DNA from: Bradyrhizobium jicamae
GTDB taxonomy: Bacteria; Pseudomonadota; Alphaproteobacteria; Rhizobiales; Xanthobacteraceae
Assembly: GCF_018130215.1 (NCBI RefSeq)
Contig: NZ_JAFCKQ010000027.1
Span: 37,917 to 101,916, forward strand
DNA: 64,000 bases
Direction: 5' to 3'
Part shown: positions 25,087 to 34,824 of the stretch, in pieces
Layout of the letters: each line of letters begins with the position of its first letter
How positions within the stretch are numbered: position 1 is the stretch's first letter
The notes under the pieces: model-generated
Told to the model about the DNA's origin: nothing
Databases searched by the model: none
The model's input: only the letters and a program-made list of their open reading frames with translations
Made by a program: the position numbers and the translations under genes

Positions 25087-26265
25087 CTAAGCCGGCCTTC
25101 GCTCCATCGTCGCGAGCACGATATCGGCGGCGCGGACGCTCGGCGGCTGATCGCCGGTCGACATTTTCGCGTCCAGCGTTGCAAACGCGACCAGCTGCCG
25201 CAGCCGCTCGGGCGAATCCACCAGCACTTCGGCAAGCGCCTGCGCGAGATTCTCCGGGGTGCAGTTTTCCTGCAGGAACTCCGGGATGATATCGCTGCCG
25301 ATCACGAGATTGGCGAGGATCACCGACGACACCCGGATCGCACGCCGCAGGATGAATGCTTCGGCGGCGCCAACGCGATAGGCGGTCACCATCGGAATGC
25401 CTGACAGCGCGAGCTCCAGCGTCACCGTGCCGGACTTCGCCAACGCCGCGCGCGCGCGACGGAACGCAGCACGCTTCTCGATTTCGCCGATCGCGATCCT
25501 GGGCACGACCGGCCAGTCCGCGACGCCCTCCCGCACCATGCTCTCGAGATGGGGCATGGTCGGAAGCACGAGCTCGAAGGTCATCTGCTTGTCGAGTTGG
25601 ACGAGCGCGGCGCCGAACAGCGCCAGATGATGCTTGATCTCGCTGCGCCGGCTTCCCGGCAACACCAGCAGGAGCGGAGGGGTCGCATCGCGCCGGGCCT
25701 GCTCCCGCGCATTCGGCCGCAGCGAAGCCAGCTGCTCGGTCAGGGGATGGCCGACATAGCTGCATGGCGGGCCACCCAGCTTCTGATATTCCTCCGGCTC
25801 GAACGGGAGCAGCGCCAGCACGTGATCGACATAGCTTCGCATCGCCCGTGCCCTTCCCGGCCGCCACGCCCAGACCGAGGGCGACACGTAGTCCACGATC
25901 GGGATGGCGGGATTGCGCGCACGGACGCGGCGCGCGACGCGATGGGTGAAATCCGGGCTGTCGATGATGACAAGCATGTCGGGCGGATCATCGAGCACAG
26001 CATCCGCCGTGCGGCGGATCAATTGCAGGATCTTCGGCAATTGCTTCACGACCGCGGCAAAGCCCATGATCGAGAGCTCTTCGATCGGAAACAGCGGGTC
26101 GATCCCCTCGCGGGTCATGGCGCGGCCGCCGACGCCGGAGAACTTCACGGCATCGCCGAGCCGTTGGCGCACCACCTTCATCAGCGCAGCACCGAGCCGG
26201 TCGCCGGACTCCTCGGTCGCGATGAGGAAGATCTTTCGCACCGCGCTGGGGTTGCGCGCTGGCAT
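25087..26265 (-). CDS. lpxB: lipid A disaccharide synthase
   Basis: 392 residues. Glycosyltransferase that joins UDP-2,3-diacylglucosamine and lipid X at the inner membrane. The start KIFLIATEESGDRLGAALM and the GT19 features DSPDFTHRVARRVR, YVSPSVWAW and LLVLPGSRRSEI are clear. Its ATG shares one base with the lpxI stop (TGATG at 26263-26267), so translation is coupled. It is the last gene of the lipid A block. Confidence 0.95.
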   Translation of the reverse strand: MPARNPSAVRKIFLIATEESGDRLGAALMKVVRQRLGDAVKFSGVGGRAMTREGIDPLFPIEELSIMGFAAVVKQLPKILQLIRRTADAVLDDPPDMLVIIDSPDFTHRVARRVRARNPAIPIVDYVSPSVWAWRPGRARAMRSYVDHVLALLPFEPEEYQKLGGPPCSYVGHPLTEQLASLRPNAREQARRDATPPLLLVLPGSRRSEIKHHLALFGAALVQLDKQMTFELVLPTMPHLESMVREGVADWPVVPRIAIGEIEKRAAFRRARAALAKSGTVTLELALSGIPMVTAYRVGAAEAFILRRAIRVSSVILANLVIGSDIIPEFLQENCTPENLAQALAEVLVDSPERLRQLVAFATLDAKMSTGDQPPSVRAADIVLATMERRPA

Positions 26266-27122
26266 CAGCTGGCCAGACCGATGACGAAGAGACGCTTGGC
26301 GTCGGCGGCCTCGATCAGGGCCTGCGGCTCGGCGGCAAGCGTATTGCCGGCGATCACGGCGATGCCGGCGACGCCGGCCGCGGATGCGCCCTCAACGGTG
26401 CGCGGGCCGATGGTCGGCAGGTCGAAGCGCAGGTCCTGCCCGCTCTTCGGCGCCTTCACCAGCACGCCGCGGCCGGACTTGGCGCGGATCCGTCCCTCGG
26501 CGCGCAAGCGCGCCACGCGCGCCAGCAGCCCGTCGGTGCCTTCGATGTCCTCGACCGCAACCACGTGACCATCGATCACCACAGCAGCCTGGCCGATGTC
26601 GAACGGAGCCAGCGCCTCGAGCACGGCCCGTCCTCGCGCAATGTCGGCGAGCGCGTCGCCGTCCGGGACCGTACGCGTGATGGCTCCCTCCGGCATCAAG
26701 AGATCGGGAGCGACGTCCTTGATGCCGACCATGCGGAAACCCTGCTGCTCCAGAATGCGGCCGACGCCGGACAACAGATGATCGTCACCGCCGCGGAACG
26801 CACGCACCACATGGCCGAGCACGCGCAGCGTGCCCCAGTCGATCCGGATCTCCGACAGCGCGGGGCGCACCAGCGTGCCGATGAAGATCAGGTCGCGGCA
26901 GCCCTCGTCGCGGAACAGTTTGGTCGCGCGCCCGAGCTGGCCGACCGAGATCCAGCGATGACGGAAGCGCTGCGCCCGCGCGGGATCGCAGGCGCCGCGC
27001 AGCGCGAACAGCACCGGCGTCATGCCGCGCGCAACCAGCGAATCCGCGACTGCAAACGGCATGGCGCCGCCGCCGGCGATCACGCCGACCGGAGATGAAA
27101 TCGAAGGAGCCGCTGACGTCAT
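26265..27122 (-). CDS. lpxI: UDP-2,3-diacylglucosamine pyrophosphatase LpxI
   Basis: 285 residues from MTSAAPSISSPVGVIAGGGAMP. LpxI (DUF1009) makes lipid X and replaces LpxH in alphaproteobacteria. GTLVRPALSEIRID, GGDDHLLSGV and the closing GNTLAAEPQALIEAAD are family marks; the acidic residues of the GGDDH loop are the likely metal ligands. It follows lpxA by 19 bases. The longer frame to 27233 overlaps lpxA and is not used. Confidence 0.92.
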   Translation of the reverse strand: MTSAAPSISSPVGVIAGGGAMPFAVADSLVARGMTPVLFALRGACDPARAQRFRHRWISVGQLGRATKLFRDEGCRDLIFIGTLVRPALSEIRIDWGTLRVLGHVVRAFRGGDDHLLSGVGRILEQQGFRMVGIKDVAPDLLMPEGAITRTVPDGDALADIARGRAVLEALAPFDIGQAAVVIDGHVVAVEDIEGTDGLLARVARLRAEGRIRAKSGRGVLVKAPKSGQDLRFDLPTIGPRTVEGASAAGVAGIAVIAGNTLAAEPQALIEAADAKRLFVIGLAS

Positions 27123-27141
27123 GCTGGCGGCGATCCACTTG

Positions 27142-27936
27142 TCAGTGCGTGTTGGCGGGAAGGCACAGCGCGCGGTGCTTGCCGCCGTCGATGAAGGCAA
27201 GGATCTCCGCGATCGCAGCATCCTCGCCGGCAAGCGGCTGCGCGGCGGCGAGCCGCTCGGCGAAGATGCCCGGGCCGTGGAACAGCTTCTGATAGAACGC
27301 GCGCACGGTCGCCAGCCGCTGCTTGGTGAACTGGCGGCGCTTCATGCCGATGATGTTCAACCCCTCCAGCACGGCATACTGACCATTGGCGAGACCGAAC
27401 GGGATCACGTCGCCGCGCACGCCGCAGACGCCGCCGATCATCACCTGCGGGCCGATCCGGGTGAACTGATGCACTGCGGACAGCCCGCCGATGTAGACGA
27501 AGTCGCCGATCTCGCAGTGGCCGCCGAGCGTTGCCGAGGTCGCGAAGATCACGTTGTTGCCGACCACGCAATCGTGGCCGACATGGCTGTTGTTCATGAA
27601 GAAACCGCGATCGCCGACCCGCGTCAGCCCGCCGCCCTTGACGGTGCCGACGTTCATGGTGACACCCTCGCGGATGGTGCAGGCCTCACCGATCTCGAGC
27701 CGGGTCGGCTCGCCGCGGTAGCTGAGATCCTGCGGCGGGCCGCCGAGCGCAGCGAATGGCGAGATGACGCAGCCGGCGCCGATCCTGGTGTGCCCGCTGA
27801 CCGTGACATGCGCGGTCAGCTTGCAGTTCTCGCCGATCACGACATCGGGTCCGATGATGCAGTACGGACCGATCTCGGTGCCGGCTCCGATCACGGCGCC
27901 ATCCGCAATCCGCGCGGTGGGATCGATCATGCTCAT
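27142..27936 (-). CDS. lpxA: UDP-N-acetylglucosamine acyltransferase
   Basis: 264 residues. First step of lipid A synthesis. A left-handed beta-helix of hexapeptide repeats (GAVIGAGTEIGPYCIIGPDV ...) covers residues 1-190; the catalytic His lies in MNNSHVGHDC-type sequence near 125. The C-terminal helices (LEGLNIIGMKRRQF) finish the trimer domain. A 153-base gap to fabZ may hold an internal promoter. Confidence 0.96.
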   Translation of the reverse strand: MSMIDPTARIADGAVIGAGTEIGPYCIIGPDVVIGENCKLTAHVTVSGHTRIGAGCVISPFAALGGPPQDLSYRGEPTRLEIGEACTIREGVTMNVGTVKGGGLTRVGDRGFFMNNSHVGHDCVVGNNVIFATSATLGGHCEIGDFVYIGGLSAVHQFTRIGPQVMIGGVCGVRGDVIPFGLANGQYAVLEGLNIIGMKRRQFTKQRLATVRAFYQKLFHGPGIFAERLAAAQPLAGEDAAIAEILAFIDGGKHRALCLPANTH

Positions 27937-28089
27937 AAGGGTACGGGTCCGGGATTCACTAACGGCGCCGAGGCGCTAAACTGTCTGGGTTTTCCGGTCG
28001 TTAGCGCGACTTTGCCCGGCCTGTCCAGTGACGTATCCTAACGTCATATTGCAATGCAAAGACCGCGTCGAATGCAATGATCGCACGGC

Positions 28090-28548
28090 TCAATCCGTCA
28101 GCATTGCGCCGACATCGGCCTCGGCGACAACCTGCCCATCGACCTTGGCATCGCCGTGAAACCACCACATCGTCTTGCGTCGGCCGATCGAGCGCATGTG
28201 GTACTCGATGGTGTCGCCGGGCAGCACGGGCTTCCTGAACTTGCACTTGTCGATGGTGAGGAAGTACACCGCGCGCGGTTTCTCGGTGCCTTCGACCGAC
28301 TTGATGCCGATCACGCCCGCGGTCTGCGCCATCGCCTCGATCATCATGACGCCGGGATAGACCGGCCGCTCCGGGAAATGTCCCTGGAAAGCCGGCTCGT
28401 TGAAGGTGACGTTCTTGATGCCGATGCCGCTGTAGTCGGCGCGGATCCTGACGACCCGATCGATCAGCAGCATCGGAAAGCGGTGCGGCAGCGTCTTCAG
28501 GATATCGTTGATATCCACGAGCTCGAACCTGACCGGCGACTCCTCCAT
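28090..28548 (-). CDS. fabZ: 3-hydroxyacyl-ACP dehydratase
   Basis: 152 residues from ATG 28548 (TGATG overlap with the lpxD stop); a GTG at 28551 would add one residue. Hot-dog fold dehydratase of fatty acid synthesis: LPHRFPMLLIDRV, then FQGHFPERPVYPGVMMIEAMAQ with the catalytic His and Glu. It competes with lpxA/lpxD for hydroxyacyl-ACP, which explains its place in this operon. Confidence 0.96.
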   Translation of the reverse strand: MEESPVRFELVDINDILKTLPHRFPMLLIDRVVRIRADYSGIGIKNVTFNEPAFQGHFPERPVYPGVMMIEAMAQTAGVIGIKSVEGTEKPRAVYFLTIDKCKFRKPVLPGDTIEYHMRSIGRRKTMWWFHGDAKVDGQVVAEADVGAMLTD

Positions 28549-29627
28549 CACTCCTGCCCCTCACCCTTGGACTCACCCTTGGCCTCCGCGGCGTTATCGC
28601 GCACCAGGCGCTCCACCGCGATGATCTCCCTGAACCACTGCTTGGTCGGCTTGGCGAAATGCCCGCCCCAGCGGCCGTTCGGCGGAACGTCGTCCTTGAC
28701 CGCGCTCATGGCCGTGATCTGGGCGCCGTCGCCGATGGTGAGGTGGTTGTTGATTCCCACCTTGGCGCCGAGCGCGACATTGTCGCCGATCGTCAGGCTG
28801 CCCGCGAGCCCGATCTGGGCCGCGAGCAGGCAATGGCGGCCGATGGTCACATTGTGGCCGATCTGGACCTGGTTGTCGATTTTGGTGCCCTCGCCAATCA
28901 TGGTGTCGCGTAACGAGCCGCGATCGATCGTGGAGCCGGAACCGACCTCGACATTGTTCTGGATCAGCACACGCCCGGTCTGCGGCACCTTGATGTGCCC
29001 CTCCGAGCTGAAGAAGATGAAGCCATAGCCGTCCTGACCGATGTTGCAGCCGGGGTGGATCAGCACGTTGTTGCCGATCAGGGCGAACTGGATCGTCGTC
29101 TTGGCGCCGACATTGCAGTCACGGCCGATCTTGACGTCGGCGCCGATCACGGCACCGGCCCCGATGATGGTGCCGGAGCCGATCTCGACGCGGGGACCGA
29201 TCACGGCCAGCGGATCGACGATGACGCCGTCCTCGAGCTGGGCTGTGGGATCGATGATCGCCGACGGCGCGATGCCCTCGGTCCCGAACCATGATTGCGG
29301 CCGTAGCGAGTCGGCGTGCCACTCCCGCGCGATCTGGACGAAGGCGTGGAACGGCTTTGCGGCACGCAGCACCGCTACACCCTTCGGCACCTGCGCCTCG
29401 AAGCGCGGGCTGACCAGGCACGCGCCGGCCCTCGTCGCGGCGAGCTGGTCGGCGTATTTGAGGTTGTCAAAGAAGGCGAGATGCATCGGACCGGCCTCGT
29501 CGAGCGAAGCCAGCCCCCTGATCTGCTGCGCACCCCTTTCGGGGTCGACCAAATGCGCCTTCGTCAGCGCGGCGATCTCAGCCAGCGTTGACGAAGGGGG
29601 ACTCTTGTAGAAGATCGGCTGCGCCAT
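28548..29627 (-). CDS. lpxD: UDP-3-O-(3-hydroxyacyl)glucosamine N-acyltransferase
   Basis: 359 residues. An N-terminal uridine-binding domain (1-110), then a left-handed beta-helix (GAVIGADVKIGRDCNVGAKT ...) and a C-terminal helix. The catalytic His is in the VQIGHNVTIG region (about 250). It adds the N-linked acyl chain in lipid A synthesis. 32 bases separate it from bamA upstream. Confidence 0.96.
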   Translation of the reverse strand: MAQPIFYKSPPSSTLAEIAALTKAHLVDPERGAQQIRGLASLDEAGPMHLAFFDNLKYADQLAATRAGACLVSPRFEAQVPKGVAVLRAAKPFHAFVQIAREWHADSLRPQSWFGTEGIAPSAIIDPTAQLEDGVIVDPLAVIGPRVEIGSGTIIGAGAVIGADVKIGRDCNVGAKTTIQFALIGNNVLIHPGCNIGQDGYGFIFFSSEGHIKVPQTGRVLIQNNVEVGSGSTIDRGSLRDTMIGEGTKIDNQVQIGHNVTIGRHCLLAAQIGLAGSLTIGDNVALGAKVGINNHLTIGDGAQITAMSAVKDDVPPNGRWGGHFAKPTKQWFREIIAVERLVRDNAAEAKGESKGEGQE

Positions 29628-29659
29628 TCCATCCGTCGCAGTCCGGCCGACAAACGATC

Positions 29660-32233
29660 TTAGAACGTTGTACCGCCGCCAAACCTGAATTCCTGCACGC
29701 GGTCATACGCACCCTTGGTGAGCGGGACAGCGTAGTCGAAGCGCAGCGGACCGAACGGCGACTGCCAGATCAGGCCGACACCGACCGAGGTACGGATGAC
29801 CTTGCTGTCGTCATACTGCAAGCCAAGGCAGGTTCCCGGAGACGGCGGGTTCTGCGTCGGTGGCTTACAGCCGGGCGTGTTGACTTCACCGGTCGCCGCC
29901 CACGAGGTCGGCCCCTGGTAGTCGTACAGGCCGCCGGCGTCAGCATAGACCGCGCCCTTGAGGCCAACTTCCTTCGGCAGGAACCAGAACGGCATCTGCA
30001 GTTCCGCAGACAGGCCCCAGTACTTGGTGCCGCCGATCGCATCCTGCGTTCCGTAGGGGTTGATGTCACGCGGACCAATGCCGTTCGGCGCAAAGCCGCG
30101 CACCAGGTTCGGGCCCATCTGGAAGTGATCGAGCATGCGCAGCTCGTCGCTGCCGTACTTGTTGAGGATGCCGCCCTGGCCGTGGATCACGCCGACGATG
30201 TCCGCAACCAGCGGGGTGTAGTACTTCAAATCGGCCGTGGTCTTGATGTAGCTGACGTCGCCGCCGACACCCGCGAAGTCCTGCTTGAAGTCGATATTGA
30301 GGCCGTCGGTCGGGTTCTTGTTGTTGTCGAGGGTGTTGTAGTTCAGCGTGTAGCCGAGCGCCGAGGTCAGCGACGCGCCGTTCGCCAGTTCCTTGCGGAC
30401 CGGCAGCGATGCCTCGCCGTCGGAATAGCACCACAGGCCCTGAGCGCTGGTGTCGGTCGCGGTCTGGCCGTTCAGCGTCTGGGTGCTGCCTGCAGCATAC
30501 CCGTTCAGGGCCGCGAAGGCCGGGGTCGGGTTGAACGCCAGCAGGCTGTTGCTCGTGTTGTTGTTACAATTCGCCAGCGTCGAGGGCAGCGTGATTTCCT
30601 GCTGATAGATCGAGTAGCGCAGTTGCAGCGACAGGTCTTCACGCAGCTGGAAGCCGAGCCGCGGGCTGAAGCCCAGCGTCTTGGTGCCGTACGAGATGTA
30701 GCTGTTGGACAGTTGCTGGCGCTGGTAGAAATCGAGGCCGAGCGCGATGCGGTAGTCGAGCAGATAGGGCTCGACAAAGGACAGCGAATAGCCGCGCGCG
30801 TACTGGCCGTAGGTCACCGCCGCCTTCGCGAACAGGCCTCGCCCGAGCAGGTTGCGCTCGGAGATGCTGACCTCGGCCAGCGCGCCGTCGGTGGTCGAGT
30901 AACCGCCCGAGACCGAGAAGTCGCCGGTGGATTTCTCCTCGAGATCCACGACCAGGATCACGCGATCGCTGGAAGAGCCGGGCTCGGTGGTGATCTTGAC
31001 CGTCTTGAAGAAGTCGAGGTTCTTCAGCCGGCGCTCGGCGCGGTCGACCAGCGCGCGGTTGTAGGCGTCGCCTTCCGAAATGTCGAACTCGCGGCGAATC
31101 ACGTAGTCGCGCGTCCGGGTGTTGCCACGGATGTTGATGCGCTCGATATAGGTACGCGGTCCCTCGTCGACCGCGAAGGTGATCGACACCGTGTGATTCT
31201 CGAAATTGCGGTCACCGCGCGGCCGCACGACCGCGAAGGCGTAGCCGCGGCGCGATGCCTCGATCTGCATCTCTTCGACCGACTTCTCGAGCGCCTCGGC
31301 GTTGTAGAGCGATCCGACCCTGACGCGCGAGAACGAGCTCAGCGCATTCGGGTCGAGCGTTGCGATCGTCGACTGGTAGTTCACGGCCGCGACGCGGTAC
31401 TGCTGGCCTTCCTCGATCTTGAAAGTGACCTGGAAGCCCTTCTTCTCGGGATCGTACTCGGTCAGCGCCGCCACGACCTGGACGTCGGCATAGCCGTTCT
31501 TGAGATAGAACCGGCGCAGCAGGTCTCGATCGGCCTCGACGCGGTCCGGATCGTAGACGTCATTGCCGCCGAGGAAGCTCAGCAGGTTCGATTCGCGCGT
31601 CTTGATGACGTCGCGCAGGCGCGACGCGGAATAGGCATTGTTGCCGACGAAGTCGATGGTGCGTACGCCCGTCTTCACGCCTTCATCGATCTCGAACACC
31701 AGGTCGACACGGTTGTTCGGCTGCTCGATGATCTCCGGATTGACCCGAACGTCGTAGCGGCCCGAATGGCGGTAGACCTCGACGATACGCTGCGCATCCG
31801 ACTGCACCATCGGACGCGAGAACGTGCCACGCGGCTTGGACTGGACCTCGGCCGTCAGCTGCTCGTCCTTGATCTTCTTGTTGCCCTCGAAGGCGACGCG
31901 GCCGATCACCGGATTCTCGACCACGACCACTACAATCCGGCCGCCCCGCTGGTCGATATGGACGTCCTGGAACAGGCCGGTCTCGATCAGCGCCTTGAGG
32001 CCGTCATCGATCGCGGCCTGGCTCAGCCGACCGCCCGGGCCGGCGTGGAAATAGGAGCGGATGGTTTCGAGTTCGACGCGCCGGTTCCCCTCAACGGTGA
32101 TCGAATCGACGGTCTGAGCGACCGCAGGCGCAGACACGGCTACGGCCGCCAGGGTGGCAGCCACCGGCGCGGCGAACATGACCAAGGCGGCGAACAAGCC
32201 CCCCCTCACTCGCATTCCAAACATCATGCGCAA
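29660..32233 (-). CDS. bamA: outer membrane assembly factor BamA
   Basis: 857 residues. A signal peptide (cleavage likely after APAVA, about residue 38), five POTRA domains (about 40-440; the first begins VDSITVEGNRRVE) and a 16-strand Omp85 barrel ending FGGGTTF with the C-terminal aromatic residue. The VRGF motif of loop 6 is LVRGFAPNG. It inserts beta-barrel proteins into the outer membrane. Start is the first Met; MRVRGG (32215) is an alternative. Confidence 0.97.
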   Translation of the reverse strand: MRMMFGMRVRGGLFAALVMFAAPVAATLAAVAVSAPAVAQTVDSITVEGNRRVELETIRSYFHAGPGGRLSQAAIDDGLKALIETGLFQDVHIDQRGGRIVVVVVENPVIGRVAFEGNKKIKDEQLTAEVQSKPRGTFSRPMVQSDAQRIVEVYRHSGRYDVRVNPEIIEQPNNRVDLVFEIDEGVKTGVRTIDFVGNNAYSASRLRDVIKTRESNLLSFLGGNDVYDPDRVEADRDLLRRFYLKNGYADVQVVAALTEYDPEKKGFQVTFKIEEGQQYRVAAVNYQSTIATLDPNALSSFSRVRVGSLYNAEALEKSVEEMQIEASRRGYAFAVVRPRGDRNFENHTVSITFAVDEGPRTYIERINIRGNTRTRDYVIRREFDISEGDAYNRALVDRAERRLKNLDFFKTVKITTEPGSSSDRVILVVDLEEKSTGDFSVSGGYSTTDGALAEVSISERNLLGRGLFAKAAVTYGQYARGYSLSFVEPYLLDYRIALGLDFYQRQQLSNSYISYGTKTLGFSPRLGFQLREDLSLQLRYSIYQQEITLPSTLANCNNNTSNSLLAFNPTPAFAALNGYAAGSTQTLNGQTATDTSAQGLWCYSDGEASLPVRKELANGASLTSALGYTLNYNTLDNNKNPTDGLNIDFKQDFAGVGGDVSYIKTTADLKYYTPLVADIVGVIHGQGGILNKYGSDELRMLDHFQMGPNLVRGFAPNGIGPRDINPYGTQDAIGGTKYWGLSAELQMPFWFLPKEVGLKGAVYADAGGLYDYQGPTSWAATGEVNTPGCKPPTQNPPSPGTCLGLQYDDSKVIRTSVGVGLIWQSPFGPLRFDYAVPLTKGAYDRVQEFRFGGGTTF

Positions 32234-32401
32234 CGCGCCCTTATCCTTCCGTGCCGGGCCGTACCCCTACGACCCGACAGATTCCCAACCTGCTGCACAG
32301 CTTGTAGCCAACTTTGCCATGGGGGCAAACTTACTACCGCGGTGCAATTCCATTTTCGTTCCAAGACGTTGCCCAAGAGCAACGCCACAAAAAAGCCTAC
32401 T

Positions 32402-33553
32402 TCAGGACGCCGCCAGATGCAGGATGTCGTTGTAGGTCGCAAACACCATCAACATCAGCACCAAACCCAGCCCGATTCGGAAGCCCATTTCTTGCGCCCG
32501 CTCGGATAATGGACGGCCGCGGATGGCCTCGACCGCATAGAACAGCAGGTGCCCGCCATCGAGCAGCGGAACCGGGAACAGGTTCAGGAGGCCGATCGAG
32601 ATGGAAAGCACCGCCGCCAGGTGAATCAGGGCCGCCATGCCGATCGTGGCGACCTGCCCTGAGATCTGGGCGATTCGCAGCGGCCCCCCGACCTGGTCCG
32701 CGGCCTCACGCCCGGTGAAGATGCCGCCGATATAGGCGATCGTCCGGTCGATCACGAACCAGGTTTCCTTGACGCCCAGCCAGAGCGCGGTGGCGGGATC
32801 GACCCGCTCGGTGACGGCGTCGCCGGGTGCGGTCGCCCGGGTGATACCGAGCACACCCAGCCGATGGGAGTTGCCGAAGGGGTCCTTGACCTCGCGCAGC
32901 TCGGGCGTGCCGTGCAGCTGCACGGTCGAATCGCCGCGCTTGACCGTGAAGGCGAGCGTGTCGCCGGCGTGGATGCTGACGATCCGCTGCATGTCCGAGA
33001 AGCTGCCGATCGTGGTTCCGTCGATCGCGGTCACGACGTCGCCGACCTGGAACCCGGCCGCCGCGGCGGCGCTGTTGGCCTCGACCTTGTCGACGCGCGC
33101 GGTCGTGCTCGGCTTGCCGAAGAATGTGAACAGGCAGGTGAAGATCACGATCGCCAGCAGGAAATTCGCAAACGGGCCGGCCGCGACGATCGCCGCGCGC
33201 CTGCCGACCGACTTGTGGTGGAAGCTGCCGGCGCGCTCCTCCGCGGTCATTGCCGCCAGCGTCTCCATCGCCGGCGTTGACGCCTCGGTGTCGTCGCCGA
33301 AGAACTTCACGTAACCGCCGAGCGGAATCGCCGAGATCTTCCAGCGGGTGCCGTGCCGGTCGTTGAAGCCGGCGAGCTCGGGTCCGAAGCCGAGCGAGAA
33401 GGTCAGCACCTTCACACCGACCCAGCGCGCGACCATGAAGTGGCCGAGCTCGTGAAAGAAGACAACAATCGTCAGAACGAACAGGAAGGGAATGATGTAG
33501 CCGATGAACCCATGGCTCAACGTATTGAAACTATGCAGAAAAAACTCTGACAT
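32402..33553 (-). CDS. rseP: site-2 zinc metalloprotease RseP/EcfE
   Basis: 383 residues from MSEFFLHSF, with GAGGGAAA before it. The HELGH zinc site lies in the first helix, LLDGGH carries the third ligand near the C-terminus, and one PDZ domain (KVEANSAAAAAGFQVGDVVT) is between. It cleaves membrane-bound anti-sigma factors and remnant signal peptides. Placed between dxr and bamA as in most alphaproteobacteria. Confidence 0.95.
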   Translation of the reverse strand: MSEFFLHSFNTLSHGFIGYIIPFLFVLTIVVFFHELGHFMVARWVGVKVLTFSLGFGPELAGFNDRHGTRWKISAIPLGGYVKFFGDDTEASTPAMETLAAMTAEERAGSFHHKSVGRRAAIVAAGPFANFLLAIVIFTCLFTFFGKPSTTARVDKVEANSAAAAAGFQVGDVVTAIDGTTIGSFSDMQRIVSIHAGDTLAFTVKRGDSTVQLHGTPELREVKDPFGNSHRLGVLGITRATAPGDAVTERVDPATALWLGVKETWFVIDRTIAYIGGIFTGREAADQVGGPLRIAQISGQVATIGMAALIHLAAVLSISIGLLNLFPVPLLDGGHLLFYAVEAIRGRPLSERAQEMGFRIGLGLVLMLMVFATYNDILHLAAS

Positions 33554-33596
33554 CCGATTTCCCTCGACAAGAGCCAGAGGCTCCGTCCCCAACCCT

Positions 33597-34820
33597 CTAG
33601 GTTGCCTTTAAGGCAATTTGAGGCAATAGGGCGGCAGCTCTATTTCGCGCGTTATGGTCAACGGAAATCGCCTCGTCCGCCGAATCCAGCGGTGCCAGAT
33701 TCCCTGACCGCAGCCAATCATCGATCGTCGCCTCGACGAGGCGCGCGATCGCACCAAACCTGATCTTGCCGGCGATGAACGCGGCGACCGCGATCTCGTT
33801 GGCGGCGTTGAAGACCGTGGTCGCGCCATTTCCGGTCCGCAGCGCCTCGTAGGCCAGCCGCAGTCCCGGAAAGCGCCCGTAGTCCGGTGCCTCGAAGGTC
33901 AGCTGCCCGATCTTGGCGAGATCGAGCTTCACCGACGGGCCGACGATGCGGTCGGGCCAGCCCAGGCAATGCGCGATCGGGATGCGCATGTCGGGCGTGC
34001 CGAGCTGCGCCACCACCGAGCGGTCGGAGAACTCGACCATGCCATGGACGATCGACTGCGGATGCACCAGCACATCGATCTCGTCGGGCGACAGCGCAAA
34101 CAGATAGGACGCCTCGATCACCTCGAGGCCCTTGTTCATCATCGAGGCGGAATCGATCGTGATCTTCTGCCCCATGCTCCAGTTGGGATGCTTCAGCGCC
34201 TGTTCCAGCGTCGCCTGCTCGATATCGGCCGGAGCCCAGGTCCGGAACGGCCCGCCGGACGCCGTGATGATCACCCGCTCCAGCTCCTCACGGTTGCCGG
34301 AGCTGAGCGCCTGGAACAGTGCATTATGCTCGGAATCCGCCGGCAGGATGCAGGCGCCCGCCCTTGCCGCGCGCTCCATGAAGAAATCGCCGGCGCAGAC
34401 CAGGCACTCCTTGTTGGCCAGCGCCACGGTTGCGCCGCGATCGACCGCGGCAAGCGCGGGCTTCAAGCCCGCTGCGCCGCTCACCGCCGCCATCACCCAG
34501 TCCGCCGGCCGCGCCGCGGCCTCGATGATCGCGCTCTCCCCGGCCCCGCATTCGATGCGCGTCCCGGCCAGCGCGTCCTTCAGCTCGGACAGCCGGGCCG
34601 GATCGGCGATTGCGGCAAATCGCGCGCCGAACTCCCTCGCGAGCCCGGCGAGCGCCTGAACGTTGCTGTTGGCAGTCAGCGCCTCGACCCTGTAGCGGTC
34701 GCGCGCACCGCGCAGCAGGTCCATGGTGCTGTCGCCGATCGAGCCGGTGGCACCCAGGACAGTCACCGACCGCACGGCGGATGCCGCGGCCTTGTTGTTA
34801 CGCAACGGAACTGCGCTCAT
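33597..34820 (-). CDS. dxr: 1-deoxy-D-xylulose 5-phosphate reductoisomerase
   Basis: 407 residues from MSAVPLRNN; the ATG follows the cdsA stop by 4 bases and GGTGAGG is upstream. NADPH site VTVLGATGSIGDSTMDL; metal and substrate residues in ALANKECLVCAG and PADSEHNALFQ; ASGGPFRTW and MGQKITIDSASMMNKGLE are signature segments. It makes MEP, the precursor of all isoprenoids including the uppS substrate. Confidence 0.96.
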   Translation of the reverse strand: MSAVPLRNNKAAASAVRSVTVLGATGSIGDSTMDLLRGARDRYRVEALTANSNVQALAGLAREFGARFAAIADPARLSELKDALAGTRIECGAGESAIIEAAARPADWVMAAVSGAAGLKPALAAVDRGATVALANKECLVCAGDFFMERAARAGACILPADSEHNALFQALSSGNREELERVIITASGGPFRTWAPADIEQATLEQALKHPNWSMGQKITIDSASMMNKGLEVIEASYLFALSPDEIDVLVHPQSIVHGMVEFSDRSVVAQLGTPDMRIPIAHCLGWPDRIVGPSVKLDLAKIGQLTFEAPDYGRFPGLRLAYEALRTGNGATTVFNAANEIAVAAFIAGKIRFGAIARLVEATIDDWLRSGNLAPLDSADEAISVDHNARNRAAALLPQIALKAT

Positions 34821-34824
34821 CTCC

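Noticed and set aside
29588..32509. 973-codon plus-strand open frame opposite bamA
   Set aside because: It is the GC-rich antisense shadow of bamA: Arg/Asp/Val-rich with no domain, no ribosome site and no conserved motif.
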